From Rheinheimera tangshanensis (GTDB lineage: Bacteria > Pseudomonadota > Gammaproteobacteria > Enterobacterales > Alteromonadaceae), in NCBI RefSeq assembly GCF_014645135.1, contig NZ_BMLH01000001.1, forward strand, positions 310,001 to 374,000: a stretch of 64,000 nucleotides of DNA, written 5' to 3'. The translations under genes and the position numbers were made by a program. Below the pieces are notes generated by a model, which saw only the letters and a list, made by a program, of their open reading frames with translations, had not been told where the DNA came from and did no database searches. Every line of letters begins with the position of its first letter. Within the stretch, counting starts at the first letter, position 1. This document shows positions 8,686-18,925 of the stretch, piece after piece.

Positions 8686-9732
8686 CTAAAAGCTGCTTCC
8701 TAACTGATAGAAGGGCACAGACCGCACTGGTGTTATAGCGGGTTTTGATAAAATCCAGTGTTTTGGAATGAATACCGCCGTTGGTTTAATCTCAGCTAAA
8801 GTCAACGGATTCAGCAGCTCGGGTATCTCCCATTGCTGGCTGTACATGGCAATAATAGCTGCAGGCTCTTCGATGGCGGGAACAAAGACGGGCTCTGTCA
8901 TGTCTGTTTTTGGGCTAGGTATGGCGCTGTTTTGTGTCTTACTCAGGTGCGCGAGCTGTACAGGATGCTGTTCTGGTAAAGATAAAGGTACATCAGCAGT
9001 TTGTGCTGCAGTTGTCACCGGATAATCGGCAGGTAGTAAGGCCGATAACTTCACAACTTCAAGACCTTGTGTGGTTAAGCTGGCTAAGTTTTTTTTCAGA
9101 TAAGCGTAGGTTTCGGGATAAGGATGACCAATGGCTATTGCAGACTGATGCTGCTTGGCTAATTTGATCATCAGCTTAAATTGTTTATCTAAGGCCTGAT
9201 AAGAGCGATCATTATCCAGAAATATCTGCCGGGTCAGTAGTGGCATCTGATGCTTTTGGGCATAGATACCCGCCTGACTACGGGCTGTTGTTTTGCTGTC
9301 GAGGAAAAATAGCTGACGTTTCGCAATGTAGCCTAAGGTCCAATCCATGACATCAGCTTGTTCTGTAAAGTAACTACCCATATGGTTGTTGACACCTATG
9401 GCGTAAGGAACATCAGCAAAAGCTGCCTGCAGTTTTTGCTCGATTTGGCTGCGGTTCATCGTCACTTTTAACGCATTTTTACTCAAATCAGCGCGACGTG
9501 CTGACTCCATCGGCATATGCAAAATTACATCCCGACGCTTTTGATAGGCAGCTTTGGCTACTGCATGGCTATGGGGGGTATGAGGAATGACAGCAAAGGT
9601 CAGCTCATAAGGCAAGTCCAACAGCTTGTAGTCAATTTGGTGGTAACCAATATCGTCTATCACAATGGCCACTTTGGCTGCGAGAACTGGCAAACTGCAA
9701 AGCGCAAAGGCTAAGCTCAGTACATACTTCAT
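8686..9732 (-). CDS. yibQ: Divergent polysaccharide deacetylase family protein (YibQ)
   Basis: 348 residues with a Sec signal peptide (first ~18 residues, ending in VLA). The NodB-like fold of the 'divergent polysaccharide deacetylase' family follows: AIVIDDIGYH, FAVIPHTPH, DVILHMPME, GVNNHMGS and AIGHPYPETY. Its substrate is unknown. About 120 residues past the domain (from about 230) form a Pro/Ala-rich low-complexity extension not present in the shorter E. coli protein. It is the third gene of gpmI-envC-yibQ, starting 3 bases after the envC stop, so a cell-wall role is likely by association. Confidence 0.88.
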   Translation of the reverse strand: MKYVLSLAFALCSLPVLAAKVAIVIDDIGYHQIDYKLLDLPYELTFAVIPHTPHSHAVAKAAYQKRRDVILHMPMESARRADLSKNALKVTMNRSQIEQKLQAAFADVPYAIGVNNHMGSYFTEQADVMDWTLGYIAKRQLFFLDSKTTARSQAGIYAQKHQMPLLTRQIFLDNDRSYQALDKQFKLMIKLAKQHQSAIAIGHPYPETYAYLKKNLASLTTQGLEVVKLSALLPADYPVTTAAQTADVPLSLPEQHPVQLAHLSKTQNSAIPSPKTDMTEPVFVPAIEEPAAIIAMYSQQWEIPELLNPLTLAEIKPTAVFIPKHWILSKPAITPVRSVPFYQLGSSF

Positions 9733-9735
9733 TCA

Positions 9736-10899
9736 CTAAGATCCTGCGCGTTTTTGTAACCAGGTAATAGGGTTAATGGCTGCACCCTTTTGCCGGATCT
9801 CAAAATACAATCCAGCCTGAGCCTGACCACCACTGGCACCGACTAAAGCCACGGCTTCACTAGCGTTGACCGACTCCCCAGGTTTCTTTAATAAAGTTTG
9901 GTTGTGGCCATACAGGCTCATGACGCCATTGCCGTGGTCCAGCACTATGACCCAGCCATAACCTTTGAGCCAGTCAGCATAAATCACCTGACCATCAGCT
10001 ACAGCTTTTACTTTGGAGCCTTCAGCTGCCGCTATTAAAATACCACGCGAGCTGACCCCTGCCAGACGTTTTTCGCCATACCCCTGCAGAATGTCGCCTT
10101 GTACAGGCCAGGGCAATTTGCCTTTGGTTTTCGGCAGATTGATCCGTTTTTTGGCTGCGATAGCGGCAGCTTTTAATTTACCTAAGGTGTTTTGCAAGCT
10201 TTGTTCGTTTTGTTTCAGGTAGTCCAGTTGTTGTTCCTGATCCGTCAAAAAGCTCTTCATCTTTTTCACTGACGCCAACTGACTGGTTTTGGCTTCCATC
10301 AGTTCCTGCTGCTGCTCTTTCAGCTGGGCCTGCAATTCTTGTTGTTGTTCTACTTTGTGCTGCAAGTCCATTTCCACTTGCTTTAATGCTTCAGCCGTTT
10401 GTTCTATTTTGGTGATTTGCTGCATGCGAGCCTGATTCAGGTACTGATAATAAGTCAGCACCCGTTCCAGCTTGTTGCTGTCTTGCTGGTTGAGCAGCAT
10501 CTTGGTGTAATCGTGCTCGCCCGTAATGAAAGCGCCTTTGAGCTGCTGCGCCAACAAGGATTTTTGCAACTCAAAACTTTGTTGCAGTTGCTGTTGTTCT
10601 AATTCCAGCTGCTGTTGTTGTTGCTGTACTTTGGTAAGTTCTTCATTGCTTTGCCGAATTTGCCGGGCTAGTTTAGCCAGTGATTGGTCGGCAGATTTCA
10701 ATAAATCCTGAGCTTTACTAAAAGCTTTTTGTTGCTGCTGCAGTTCTTTTTCTGTTTTCTTAATTTGTCCTTTGAGCTGCGACAGTTCTTGCTGCACCTC
10801 TTTCTGATCCTGAGCTGCGACACTGGCTGTGCCTAAACAGAGCAGCAGAGCTAAGCTCTGCTGCATCTTTACTCTGTACTTCAAACGTCTTGCCGGCAT
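9736..10899 (-). CDS. envC: Murein hydrolase activator EnvC
   Basis: 387 residues. Periplasmic activator of the amidases AmiA/AmiB at the septum, controlled by FtsEX (genes at 4652-6312). After a signal sequence with a basic N-region (PARRLKYRVK, then LALLLCLGTASVAA) comes a long Gln/Glu/Lys-rich coiled coil (about 30-250) and a LytM/M23-like domain (about 265-385). The zinc-binding residues of active M23 peptidases are missing (YFEIR in place of HFEIR, no HxxxD), as expected for an activator. The ATG at 10899 overlaps the gpmI stop as TAATG, favouring this start over the internal ATG at 10866. Confidence 0.95.
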   Translation of the reverse strand: MPARRLKYRVKMQQSLALLLCLGTASVAAQDQKEVQQELSQLKGQIKKTEKELQQQQKAFSKAQDLLKSADQSLAKLARQIRQSNEELTKVQQQQQQLELEQQQLQQSFELQKSLLAQQLKGAFITGEHDYTKMLLNQQDSNKLERVLTYYQYLNQARMQQITKIEQTAEALKQVEMDLQHKVEQQQELQAQLKEQQQELMEAKTSQLASVKKMKSFLTDQEQQLDYLKQNEQSLQNTLGKLKAAAIAAKKRINLPKTKGKLPWPVQGDILQGYGEKRLAGVSSRGILIAAAEGSKVKAVADGQVIYADWLKGYGWVIVLDHGNGVMSLYGHNQTLLKKPGESVNASEAVALVGASGGQAQAGLYFEIRQKGAAINPITWLQKRAGS

Positions 10900-12440
10900 T
10901 AATGTGTCTTCATCAGAATTTTACCTGTCATTTCAGCAGGTACAGGCATGCCCATCAAGTGCAGCATAGTTGGTGCTATATCACTTAAAATACCGCCAGG
11001 TGTCACTGTAGCGGGGCGGCCAACATAAATCAGTGGCACAGGATCGCTGGTATGGGCGGTGTGAGCCTGCCCTGATTCGGGATCCATCATTTGTTCAGCG
11101 TTACCATGATCGGCGGTAATTAAACATTCGCCGCCCACTTGCTGTAAGGCTTCGACTACGCGGCCAATACAGTGATCCACAGCTTCCACTGCTTTGATAG
11201 CGGCAGATAAAATACCAGTGTGGCCGACCATATCGCCATTTGGATAGTTACAAATGATCACATCAAAGTCGCCACTGTGAATGGCGTCCACCAGTTTGTT
11301 GGTCAGTTCGGTGGAATTCATTTCTGGCTGCAAATCGTAAGTGGCCACATTCGGCGATGGCACCAGAATACGTTGCTCACCGTTAAATACATCTTCACGA
11401 CCTCCACTGAAAAAGAACGTGACGTGAGCGTATTTTTCGGTTTCGGAAATACGTAATTGAGTTTTGTTGTGTTTGGCCAGCCATTCACCCAGGACATTGT
11501 CCAGGCTCTCTGGTGGATAAGCGCAAGGCGCTTTGATATCAGCAGCGTATTCAGTCAGCATCACAAAGCTGGCCAGCTCTGGTTGATAGTCACGTTGAAA
11601 GCCTGTGAAGTCGCTATCAATAAAAGCACGGCTGAATTGACGGGCGCGGTCGGCTCGGAAGTTCATAAAAATCAGGCTATCGCCCCGCTGCATTTTAATG
11701 ACATCACCACTTGCATTTTTAACGGCGGTGGCCTTAACAAACTCATCATTTTCATCGCGGCTGTAGGCGGCTTTTAATGCCTCTACCGCTGTTGTTGCAG
11801 TGTATTCGGCTTTGCCCTGCGTCAGTAAATCGTAAGCGGCTTGTACACGGTCCCAGCGTTTATCGCGGTCCATCGCATAATAACGGCCTATCACAGAGGC
11901 CACCTGGCCTACGCCAATAGCTTTAAAGTGCTCTTCGACTCGTTGTAATGACGCTTCAGCGCTGCGGGGTGGGGTATCGCGGCCGTCTAAAAAGGCATGC
12001 AGGTAAATTTCAGTCGCACCTTGTTGTTTGGCTAAATCAATCATCGCAATAATATGGTCTTCGTGACTGTGCACGCCCCCCGGAGAGAGCAGGCCCATCA
12101 AATGCACGGCTTTGCCATGGCGCACTGCGGCTTGTGTCGCCTCAACCAACACAGGGTTGGTAAAAAAATCACCGTCAGCAATGGCTTTGGTGATGCGGGT
12201 AAAGTCCTGATAAACCACCCGGCCAGAACCTAAATTAACATGGCCTACTTCAGAGTTACCCATCTGACCATCCGGCAAACCGACGTCCAGACCAGAGCCA
12301 GAAATCAGCGTATGAGGATACTCTGCCCATAGTTTGTCCATGACCGGGGTATTGGCTTGTAAAATGGCATTGGATTCACGTTCTTCTCTGTATCCCCATC
12401 CGTCCAATATCAGTAAGACTAACGGCTTTTTCGGCTGCAT
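10899..12440 (-). CDS. gpmI: 2,3-bisphosphoglycerate-independent phosphoglycerate mutase
   Basis: 513 residues. Interconverts 3- and 2-phosphoglycerate in glycolysis and gluconeogenesis; a two-manganese enzyme. Visible: first metal motif LDGWGYR (about 12-18), catalytic serine in GNSEVGHVN (Ser63), [35 protein letters not shown] and HTAHT. I chose the ATG at 12440 because GGAG lies 8 bases before it; in-frame ATGs at 12446 and 12464 are possible but have worse spacing. First gene of the operon gpmI-envC-yibQ, the order known in E. coli. Confidence 0.97.
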   Translation of the reverse strand: MQPKKPLVLLILDGWGYREERESNAILQANTPVMDKLWAEYPHTLISGSGLDVGLPDGQMGNSEVGHVNLGSGRVVYQDFTRITKAIADGDFFTNPVLVEATQAAVRHGKAVHLMGLLSPGGVHSHEDHIIAMIDLAKQQGATEIYLHAFLDGRDTPPRSAEASLQRVEEHFKAIGVGQVASVIGRYYAMDRDKRWDRVQAAYDLLTQGKAEYTATTAVEALKAAYSRDENDEFVKATAVKNASGDVIKMQRGDSLIFMNFRADRARQFSRAFIDSDFTGFQRDYQPELASFVMLTEYAADIKAPCAYPPESLDNVLGEWLAKHNKTQLRISETEKYAHVTFFFSGGREDVFNGEQRILVPSPNVATYDLQPEMNSTELTNKLVDAIHSGDFDVIICNYPNGDMVGHTGILSAAIKAVEAVDHCIGRVVEALQQVGGECLITADHGNAEQMMDPESGQAHTAHTSDPVPLIYVGRPATVTPGGILSDIAPTMLHLMGMPVPAEMTGKILMKTH

Positions 12441-12616
12441 ACTCATGGCTCCGTGCTTTGTCATTTAAAGATGCTTTGATAGCCTATCTTACCTTGTTTT
12501 CGCTGTGAAAACAGTGACGAAATAGTACGGATAGGGCTTCAATGCTGCATTCTTTTATCAAACTAGGTATACTCGGCCGCAAAGTTTTGCTCCTGAAATG
12601 AAACAGAATGGTGTTT

Positions 12617-13045
12617 ATGCAGCAATATATTGATTTTTTAAGTAATCATCCTTACCTGACTGCCGCGTGGGTGGCATTGTTTTTAGCTTTAATTGTGAGT
12701 TGGGTGAAGTCGTTAACCTCTTCGGTAAAACAAATTACTCCCACTCAGCTCACCTTACTGGTGAACAGAGAAGATGCGACTGTCATCGACATTCGTGCTG
12801 AGGCTGATTTTAAGAAAGGCCATATCACTGGTGCCCGTCACCTGAGCGCGGAACAAATTAACACTCAGGCTACAACTGGGCTTGAAAACAAAAAAGACGC
12901 ACCCATCATAGTAGTGTGTCAGGCGGGTATGTCTGCACAAGGCGTCGCTGCTAAGCTGAACAAACAAGGCTTTGCCAAGGTTTTTGTTCTGCAAGGTGGC
13001 ATGAATACCTGGACAGGTGCAAACCTGCCGGTGGTTAAAAAGTAA
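12617..13045 (+). CDS. yibN: Membrane-anchored rhodanese-like protein YibN
   Basis: 142 residues. An N-terminal transmembrane helix (about 14-30) is followed by a single rhodanese domain (about 40-138) with the active-site cysteine in VVCQAGMSAQG (Cys101), so sulfur or redox transfer at the inner membrane is possible; the substrate is unknown. The ATG at 12617 matches the start of E. coli YibN (MQ....F...HP); an ATG 9 bases earlier (12608) is also possible. First gene of yibN-grxC-secB-gpsA. A -10-like TATACT lies near 12570. Confidence 0.9.
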   Translation: MQQYIDFLSNHPYLTAAWVALFLALIVSWVKSLTSSVKQITPTQLTLLVNREDATVIDIRAEADFKKGHITGARHLSAEQINTQATTGLENKKDAPIIVVCQAGMSAQGVAAKLNKQGFAKVFVLQGGMNTWTGANLPVVKK

Positions 13046-13057
13046 GTCGGAGCAAAG

Positions 13058-13315
13058 ATGGCACAAGTCACTATTTACACTAAGGCCTATTGTCCTTATT
13101 GTGTTCGCGCTAAGGCGTTATTAGGCCAAAAAGGTGTGCAGTTTGACGAGATTAAAATCGACGAGCAGCCAGAACTGCGTCCCGCTATGATTGAACGTGC
13201 CAATGGCCGTACCACAGTGCCGCAAATTTTTATCGGCGATACTCATGTAGGTGGTTGTGACGATCTTTTTGCATTGGAAAATGCCGGTACTTTGAATTCG
13301 ATGCTCTCTGCTTAA
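13058..13315 (+). CDS. grxC: Glutaredoxin 3
   Basis: 85 residues, a complete small glutaredoxin. Dithiol active site CPYC at residues 11-14, cis-proline motif TTVPQIFIG and the glutathione-binding GGCDD. Reduces disulfides and glutathione-mixed disulfides in the cytoplasm. It follows yibN by 12 bases and precedes secB, as in E. coli. Confidence 0.96.
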   Translation: MAQVTIYTKAYCPYCVRAKALLGQKGVQFDEIKIDEQPELRPAMIERANGRTTVPQIFIGDTHVGGCDDLFALENAGTLNSMLSA

Positions 13316-13366
13316 GCGCAGAGGGGTTTCAGCTTTCACTCATTATTATTAAAACTAGGATTTATC

Positions 13367-13840
13367 ATGGCCGAACAACAAGCCGCTGAACAATTTGCTA
13401 TCCAGCGTATTTACGTCAAAGACATTTCTTATGAGTCACCTAATGCGCCGGCAATATTCCGTAAAGAGTGGCAGCCAGCTATTCAATTAGATTTAGATAC
13501 CCGCAGTGAAAAGTTAGACGACAATACCTTCGAAGTGGTGTTATCTCTGACTGTGACAGCTCGTATTGAGGAAGAAGTAGCGTTTTTATGTGAAGTTCAG
13601 CAGGCTGGTATTTTCAGCGTGCCTGTGCTGGAAGATGCTCAAATGGCGCATATGTTAGCTTCTTTCTGCCCAAATATCCTGTTCCCATATGCCCGTGAAG
13701 CAGTGTCTAATCTGGTAAACCGTGGTACTTTCCCGCAACTGAATCTGGCACCTGTGAATTTTGATGCCTTATTTGCTCAATACGTGCAAAAACGTCAGGC
13801 TGAAGCTCAGGCCCAGCAAGGCGTAGAACTACAGTCTTAA
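13367..13840 (+). CDS. secB: Protein-export chaperone SecB
   Basis: 157 residues, normal for SecB. Cytosolic tetrameric chaperone that holds preproteins unfolded and hands them to SecA. Conserved features visible: [19 protein letters not shown] at the N terminus, the acidic SecA-contact strand with [17 protein letters not shown] and the [15 protein letters not shown] helix near residue 105, with an acidic/Gln-rich tail. It begins 51 bases after grxC and ends one base before gpsA, so it is translationally linked to gpsA. Confidence 0.97.
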   Translation: MAEQQAAEQFAIQRIYVKDISYESPNAPAIFRKEWQPAIQLDLDTRSEKLDDNTFEVVLSLTVTARIEEEVAFLCEVQQAGIFSVPVLEDAQMAHMLASFCPNILFPYAREAVSNLVNRGTFPQLNLAPVNFDALFAQYVQKRQAEAQAQQGVELQS

Positions 13841-13841
13841 G

Positions 13842-14840
13842 ATGAACGCTGCAATTGCTGTGTTAGGGGCGGGCTCATATGGGACCGCCCTTGCCATTTC
13901 ACTGGCTCGTAATGGTAATCCAACTCTGTTGTGGGGACGCAACGCGGATGATATCCGCGTCATGGCCGAGCAACGGGTTAATCAACGTTATTTGCCTGAT
14001 ATCCGCTTGCCTGATTCTCTGGCTGTGACTGACGATTTGGCGTATGCCGTAAGCTCTTGTCGGGATATCTTATTGTCCGTGCCAAGCCATGCTTTTGCAG
14101 ACACCTTAAAGCAAATAAAACCTTATTTGCAGCCTGCAGCTCGTGTGGCTTGGGCGACTAAGGGTCTTGAACCAGAAACCGGTCGTTTACTGCAGGATGT
14201 CGCCAAAGAAATTCTGGGTGAAGACATCTCTTTAGCTGTGCTGTCAGGCCCGACTTTTGCCAAAGAGCTGGCTAAAGGTTTACCAACAGCGATTTCTTTG
14301 TCCTCTACCGACCCCGAATTTATCGCCGCTTTATCCGATTTATTGCATTGCACTAAAACCTTCAGGGTTTATACCAATCCTGACTTTATCGGCGTACAGC
14401 TCGGTGGTGCAGTGAAAAATGTCATTGCTATAGGCGCTGGTATGGCCGACGGTATAGGTTTCGGCGCCAATGCCCGTACAGCATTGATCACTCGTGGTTT
14501 AACAGAAATGTGCCGTTTAGGTTGTGCTTTGGGCGCAAAAAAAGAAACCTTTATGGGCATGGCTGGTTTAGGCGATCTGGTTTTAACCTGTACAGATAAT
14601 CAATCCCGCAACAGACGTTTCGGTTTGTTGTTAGGTGAAGGCAAAGGCGTAGACGAAGCCATGACGACCATAGGTCAGGTGGTGGAAGGCTATCGCAATG
14701 CCAAAGAAGTCTTTAATCTGGCACAACGTGTTGGTGTAGAGATGCCTATTACCGAGCAAATCTATCAGGTGTTGTATCAGGGTAAAGATGCCCGGTTAGC
14801 GGCGATGGACTTACTCGGCCGCGAAAAACGCGACGAATAA
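13842..14840 (+). CDS. gpsA: Glycerol-3-phosphate dehydrogenase [NAD(P)+]
   Basis: 332 residues. Reduces dihydroxyacetone phosphate to sn-glycerol-3-phosphate for phospholipid synthesis. The Rossmann motif [12 protein letters not shown] opens the protein; the catalytic lysine is in [17 protein letters not shown] (about 187-200); [10 protein letters not shown] and [11 protein letters not shown] are also family marks. The start codon follows the secB stop almost directly. Last gene of the yibN operon. A long palindromic repeat in the 104-base convergent gap may end transcription. Confidence 0.97.
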   Translation: MNAAIAVLGAGSYGTALAISLARNGNPTLLWGRNADDIRVMAEQRVNQRYLPDIRLPDSLAVTDDLAYAVSSCRDILLSVPSHAFADTLKQIKPYLQPAARVAWATKGLEPETGRLLQDVAKEILGEDISLAVLSGPTFAKELAKGLPTAISLSSTDPEFIAALSDLLHCTKTFRVYTNPDFIGVQLGGAVKNVIAIGAGMADGIGFGANARTALITRGLTEMCRLGCALGAKKETFMGMAGLGDLVLTCTDNQSRNRRFGLLLGEGKGVDEAMTTIGQVVEGYRNAKEVFNLAQRVGVEMPITEQIYQVLYQGKDARLAAMDLLGREKRDE

Positions 14841-14845
14841 AATAC

Positions 14846-14940
14846 CCGTCGTATTTGGTGCCTCAGCGTTGTTGCCTGCACTCTCTCGCCCCAGTCACAT
14901 AGTAATCTATGTTCCTGGGGGCTCGCTCCTTTGCTGTTGG
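14846..14940. repeat. Dispersed palindromic intergenic repeat, copy 1
   Basis: Core inverted repeat CCCCAGTCACATAG ... CTATG ... CTGGGG at 14889-14920, flanked by longer weakly complementary arms (CAGCGTTGTTGCC on the left, TTTGCTGTTGG on the right). Same family as 54188-54299 and 57601-57730. It fills the convergent gap between gpsA and the propeller-GGDEF-EAL gene. Confidence 0.8.
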
Positions 14941-14944
14941 GCCT

Positions 14945-17900
14945 CTAAGATGGGCTCTCTGTCTTTGGCTCTTTATCCAGTAACGCTGCTATTTGTTCTG
15001 GCTGCACTGGTGGGCTAAACAGATAACCTTGTACGACCTGACAGCCCATCACGTGCAGTAAATAAGCCTGCATTTCAGTTTCTACACCTTCAGCCACTAC
15101 TGCAATTTTCAGATAGCCTGCTAACCGGATAATAGTAGCGGTGATATTACGGTCTTGTTCGGACGTATCCATATCCTTGATAAAGGCCCGGTCAATTTTC
15201 AGAGTATCGATAGGGAAACGTTTCAGGTAACCCAAAGACGAATAGCCGGTACCAAAATCATCCAATGCCAGGGTAAAGCCCATAGCCTTGAGTTGATGCA
15301 TGACCTCAAGACAATGTTCTGCATCACGCATCATAGCGGTTTCGGTGATTTCCAGTTCCAGTACACTGGCATCCAGTTGATAGTGCCGCAACTCCTGCTG
15401 TAAGAAGTCGAGTAAGTCAGGTTGTTGCAGTTGTTGCACTGACAAATTCACCGCAACCCGGCCCCGCATCCGGCCTTGCTGTTGCCATTGTTGGATCTGT
15501 GCACAGACCTGGCTGAAGACCAGCCGGTCCAGTTGAATAATGACGCCATTTTCTTCAGCAATAGGGATAAACATCAAAGGAGACACTATGCCTCTGACTG
15601 GGTTATGCCAGCGGCATAAGGCTTCATAACCTACTATGGTGTTGCTGCCTACGTTGTATTTAGGCTGGTACACCACCTTAAATTCACCTTGATTGATACC
15701 ACGCCATAAATCGCTCTCCAGCGCCAGATATTCAGGGGTGCGTTGCAGCATCTTGTCATTAAAAAACTGCGCATTATTACGGCCCATTTGTTTGGCATGG
15801 TGCAAGGCTGTATCGGCACTTCGTAACAATATATCTGAAGAACGGCCATCATCGGGATAAACCGCTATACCGATACTGGCGGTTAGAGTAATTTCCAGAT
15901 CACCAAGCATTAGGGGCTGACGGATATGCATCAGTAATTGCAGGCTCAGGCGGTTTAACAACAGGTCAAATTGCTCAACACTGAAATGAGACGGCACCAG
16001 AATAGCGAACTCGTCGATCCCTAATTTCGCCAGAATGTAACCCGCAGGTAATTGTTTTTGTAAACGTTCTGCCACCATTTTCAGCAACTGATTACCGCTA
16101 TCGTGGCCTAAGGAGTCATTAATTTTAGCGAAACGATCTAAATCAACTAATAACACTGCAAAGTGAGGAAAGCGGCTGCTGCAACTAAAAAAGGCTCTAT
16201 CCAGATGTTCCAGAAATAAAGCCCGGTTCGGTAATTGGGTGAGCGGATCTCTGGTGCTGAGCTTACGCAGTTCCCGTTCATTCAGTTTACGGTTGGTCAC
16301 ATCAGAGAAAATAGCCAGATAAAGTTTTGGTTCCTGTGTCCCCTTACCTGATAACAAGGTAATAGCCAGAGATAAGGCAAAGCTATCACCATTGGCTTTT
16401 TTACTCCAGACTTCTCCCCGCCAGAAGCTAAATTGCTGTAGCTGTTGCGCTATGGTCTTCAGTAGCTCAGTCTGGTGACCCTGAGCTGTGTAGAGTTGCA
16501 GAATTTGGCCCTCTATTTGTTTAGCGTCAAAACCTGTGATCTGACAAAAGGCCTGATTTACTTTTTCAATCCGCAGTTGTTCGTCACCGAGCCAGACCGC
16601 ATCCTGAGTATTGTCAAACAGGGAACTGATCATCAATTGTTGCTCAAGCTGCTGATGCAAACGTTTTTGATGCGCACGATAACGCCATAACAATAATGCC
16701 AGCATCAACACGGATACAAACAACATCAACCAGAGCCAGCTCTGTTGGATCCACCAGTAACGATTAAACTGTAATTGATAGTCACCAGCCTGTTGCCAAT
16801 TCAGGCCGTCCCGACTCGCTTCTATAGATAACTGATAGCTGCCGCTATTTTCCAGCTGCAGTTTAAAATGGCGTTGAGGATAGCTCAGTTGTACTGCCGA
16901 AGCTTTATCCAGACTATAGCGGAAGTAATTCCATTGCTGGCCTGAAGCCGGATAATGGCTCAGACGAAATTCCAGTTCAGGTCCCCAGCTGTCAATAAAC
17001 AGCTGATGCTCTTTTTGCTTCAGATGTTGTCCGTTTTCAGTGATGAGGTCGAGGCGTAATGGATTGATTACCTCAGAGTTTTTGTATTGCCGCAGCGGTA
17101 ACCTATAGTGATTAATGGAACTGTTGAGCAGTAGTTGTTGCTCGATGACTTGAGGCTGAAAGGGCAGCAGGTATTCACCTTGATTCAATTGCCATTGTGC
17201 CACCGAGCTGTTGTTCAGATCCAACAAACTCAGCTGTTGTCTGGACCAAAGCCAGAGTTGTTGATCCTGTTTGAGCATATGCTGTTGCTGCCAGGGGACT
17301 TGCCACTGCTTTTGGAGGGCTAACTTCAGCTTCTGATCGTGCTGAGGTTGATAAAAATACAGTTGATCCGGGGTTAGCAGCCATAATCCTTGTGGTTCAG
17401 ACTGCAAATCCGTGATCTGACGGGGATCTAGACAAGGCGTAGCGCTACAAGGCGCAAATTCGTAGCTACGCAAGCGCTGTTCTGTCAGTTGATAAGAGTA
17501 GAGGCCGTCATGGCCAGATAACCAGAGTTGTCCGGATTGATAGCGCACAAATGACCAATTTGTTTCCGCGCTGAGTAACGCAGCGCTTTGGCCTGAGTGT
17601 TCCCACTGCCACAAGCCCTGCTCCGTCAGATACCAGAATTTTTCTTCAGCAAGTGTCATATCCACTACAGGCTGCTGGACCAGAGCAATCCAGTTTGCCG
17701 TTTTTGCATCATAACGCCAGATTTGCCGGTCTACCCAGACAAAATACTGCTGCTGTTGCTGCCAGAACTTTCTGACCTGTTCAGGAGCGAAAGGAAAAAT
17801 CAGACTGAGTATTGGATCAGAACCTCCTGACTGCAAAGTTAATTGGTGCTGCGCTATCTGCCAGAGTCGGTTTTTATTATCCCAGATTTGTACTTTTTCA

Positions 17901-18832
17901 ATCGCCTGCATGCTCAGAGTTGAAACCTGCGCTAATGCTAAAGTTCCGGCCGTGTCAGCCAGCCAAATATTCTGATGGCGGTCGGCAAATAACTCAGTCC
18001 AGGCTTGGACCAATGGTTGGGTCTGCCAGGTTTTTTCAGCTGGCTGGTACAAATACAAATGTTGAGGAGACAGCAGCCAGACTTGTCCCAATGGATCGAC
18101 TTCCAGATCTGTCGCATAAAAATGATCTGGCGGGGTAAGCTCCTGAAGTTGTTGGTCTTTTAACTGATAGAGTTGCTTGTTCTGTACCAACAACCAGAGC
18201 TGCTGATCCGGACCTAAAGCTAAATCTGTTTGCTGTGGCAGCTTCAGCGGATAGTGTTGCCAGCTTTGGCTAGCCAGGTCATAACGGGTTAATTGGGCGT
18301 CTTTGGACCACAACCACAACGAGCGACCATCACTGACACCTTGCACCCAAGCTGATGCTGAGCTGTTGCGCCACAGCAGAGTTGCATGATCAGTCGCTGC
18401 AGACCATTGCCAGATTTCCTGCTCAGTTAAAATCAGCGGTACGGCACTGTCGGATAGAAATAAAGCTTTAATAGGCTGCTTGCTTTGCCAAATTTGACGG
18501 AACTGACTTGTGTTTTGTTCAAACAGCCAGAGTTGATCCATACTCGCCAGCCATAACTGCTGTTGATTCAGCGTCAATAATTGCACTAAAGCCTGAGTCT
18601 GTAGTTCCTTGGGTAAGTTATAAGACTGGTGTTCATGGCCATCAAAACGATGCAACTGAGTACTGGTACTCCACCATAACAAACCAGAGTTATCCTGAGT
18701 AAATAGCTCTATGGCCAGATGCTGTGATTGACGGGAGTTCACCACGGGTTGCACTTGCAAATAGGCTTGAAGACCGCTGCTGCAAAAGATTAACCAAAGT
18801 GCCAGATAAAATTTAAAGCAACGCTGCAGCAT
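14945..18832 (-). CDS. Propeller-PAS-GGDEF-EAL membrane sensor for cyclic di-GMP
   Basis: 1295 residues. Signal peptide (first ~23), then about 600 residues of periplasmic Reg_prop beta-propeller repeats (for example DNSGLLWWSTSTQLHRFDG and DPLGQVWLLSPQHLYLY), a Y_Y_Y-like strand domain (about 620-690), one transmembrane helix (about 700-720), a PAS domain (about 735-850), a GGDEF domain (about 870-1030) and a C-terminal EAL domain (about 1045-1285). The GGDEF signature reads GIDEF (near 937), so cyclase activity is doubtful. The EAL side keeps EAL (near 1069), DDFGTGYSSLGYL (near 1189) and AEGVETE. Prediction: a periplasmic-signal-gated phosphodiesterase, with the GIDEF domain perhaps regulatory. 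Monocistronic. Confidence 0.92.
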   Translation of the reverse strand: MLQRCFKFYLALWLIFCSSGLQAYLQVQPVVNSRQSQHLAIELFTQDNSGLLWWSTSTQLHRFDGHEHQSYNLPKELQTQALVQLLTLNQQQLWLASMDQLWLFEQNTSQFRQIWQSKQPIKALFLSDSAVPLILTEQEIWQWSAATDHATLLWRNSSASAWVQGVSDGRSLWLWSKDAQLTRYDLASQSWQHYPLKLPQQTDLALGPDQQLWLLVQNKQLYQLKDQQLQELTPPDHFYATDLEVDPLGQVWLLSPQHLYLYQPAEKTWQTQPLVQAWTELFADRHQNIWLADTAGTLALAQVSTLSMQAIEKVQIWDNKNRLWQIAQHQLTLQSGGSDPILSLIFPFAPEQVRKFWQQQQQYFVWVDRQIWRYDAKTANWIALVQQPVVDMTLAEEKFWYLTEQGLWQWEHSGQSAALLSAETNWSFVRYQSGQLWLSGHDGLYSYQLTEQRLRSYEFAPCSATPCLDPRQITDLQSEPQGLWLLTPDQLYFYQPQHDQKLKLALQKQWQVPWQQQHMLKQDQQLWLWSRQQLSLLDLNNSSVAQWQLNQGEYLLPFQPQVIEQQLLLNSSINHYRLPLRQYKNSEVINPLRLDLITENGQHLKQKEHQLFIDSWGPELEFRLSHYPASGQQWNYFRYSLDKASAVQLSYPQRHFKLQLENSGSYQLSIEASRDGLNWQQAGDYQLQFNRYWWIQQSWLWLMLFVSVLMLALLLWRYRAHQKRLHQQLEQQLMISSLFDNTQDAVWLGDEQLRIEKVNQAFCQITGFDAKQIEGQILQLYTAQGHQTELLKTIAQQLQQFSFWRGEVWSKKANGDSFALSLAITLLSGKGTQEPKLYLAIFSDVTNRKLNERELRKLSTRDPLTQLPNRALFLEHLDRAFFSCSSRFPHFAVLLVDLDRFAKINDSLGHDSGNQLLKMVAERLQKQLPAGYILAKLGIDEFAILVPSHFSVEQFDLLLNRLSLQLLMHIRQPLMLGDLEITLTASIGIAVYPDDGRSSDILLRSADTALHHAKQMGRNNAQFFNDKMLQRTPEYLALESDLWRGINQGEFKVVYQPKYNVGSNTIVGYEALCRWHNPVRGIVSPLMFIPIAEENGVIIQLDRLVFSQVCAQIQQWQQQGRMRGRVAVNLSVQQLQQPDLLDFLQQELRHYQLDASVLELEITETAMMRDAEHCLEVMHQLKAMGFTLALDDFGTGYSSLGYLKRFPIDTLKIDRAFIKDMDTSEQDRNITATIIRLAGYLKIAVVAEGVETEMQAYLLHVMGCQVVQGYLFSPPVQPEQIAALLDKEPKTESPS

Positions 18833-18925
18833 CTGAATTCATTCTCCGGATCATCTTTATTAACTATATTGATACGCCAGCAAGCTAAGTCACACTATAG
18901 CTTGATGCTTTTCAGCCTGGCAAAC

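Noticed and set aside
10320-10780. Direct repeats rich in TTG/CTG triplets
   Set aside because: They are the Gln-coding coiled coil of EnvC, so coding low complexity and not a repeat element.
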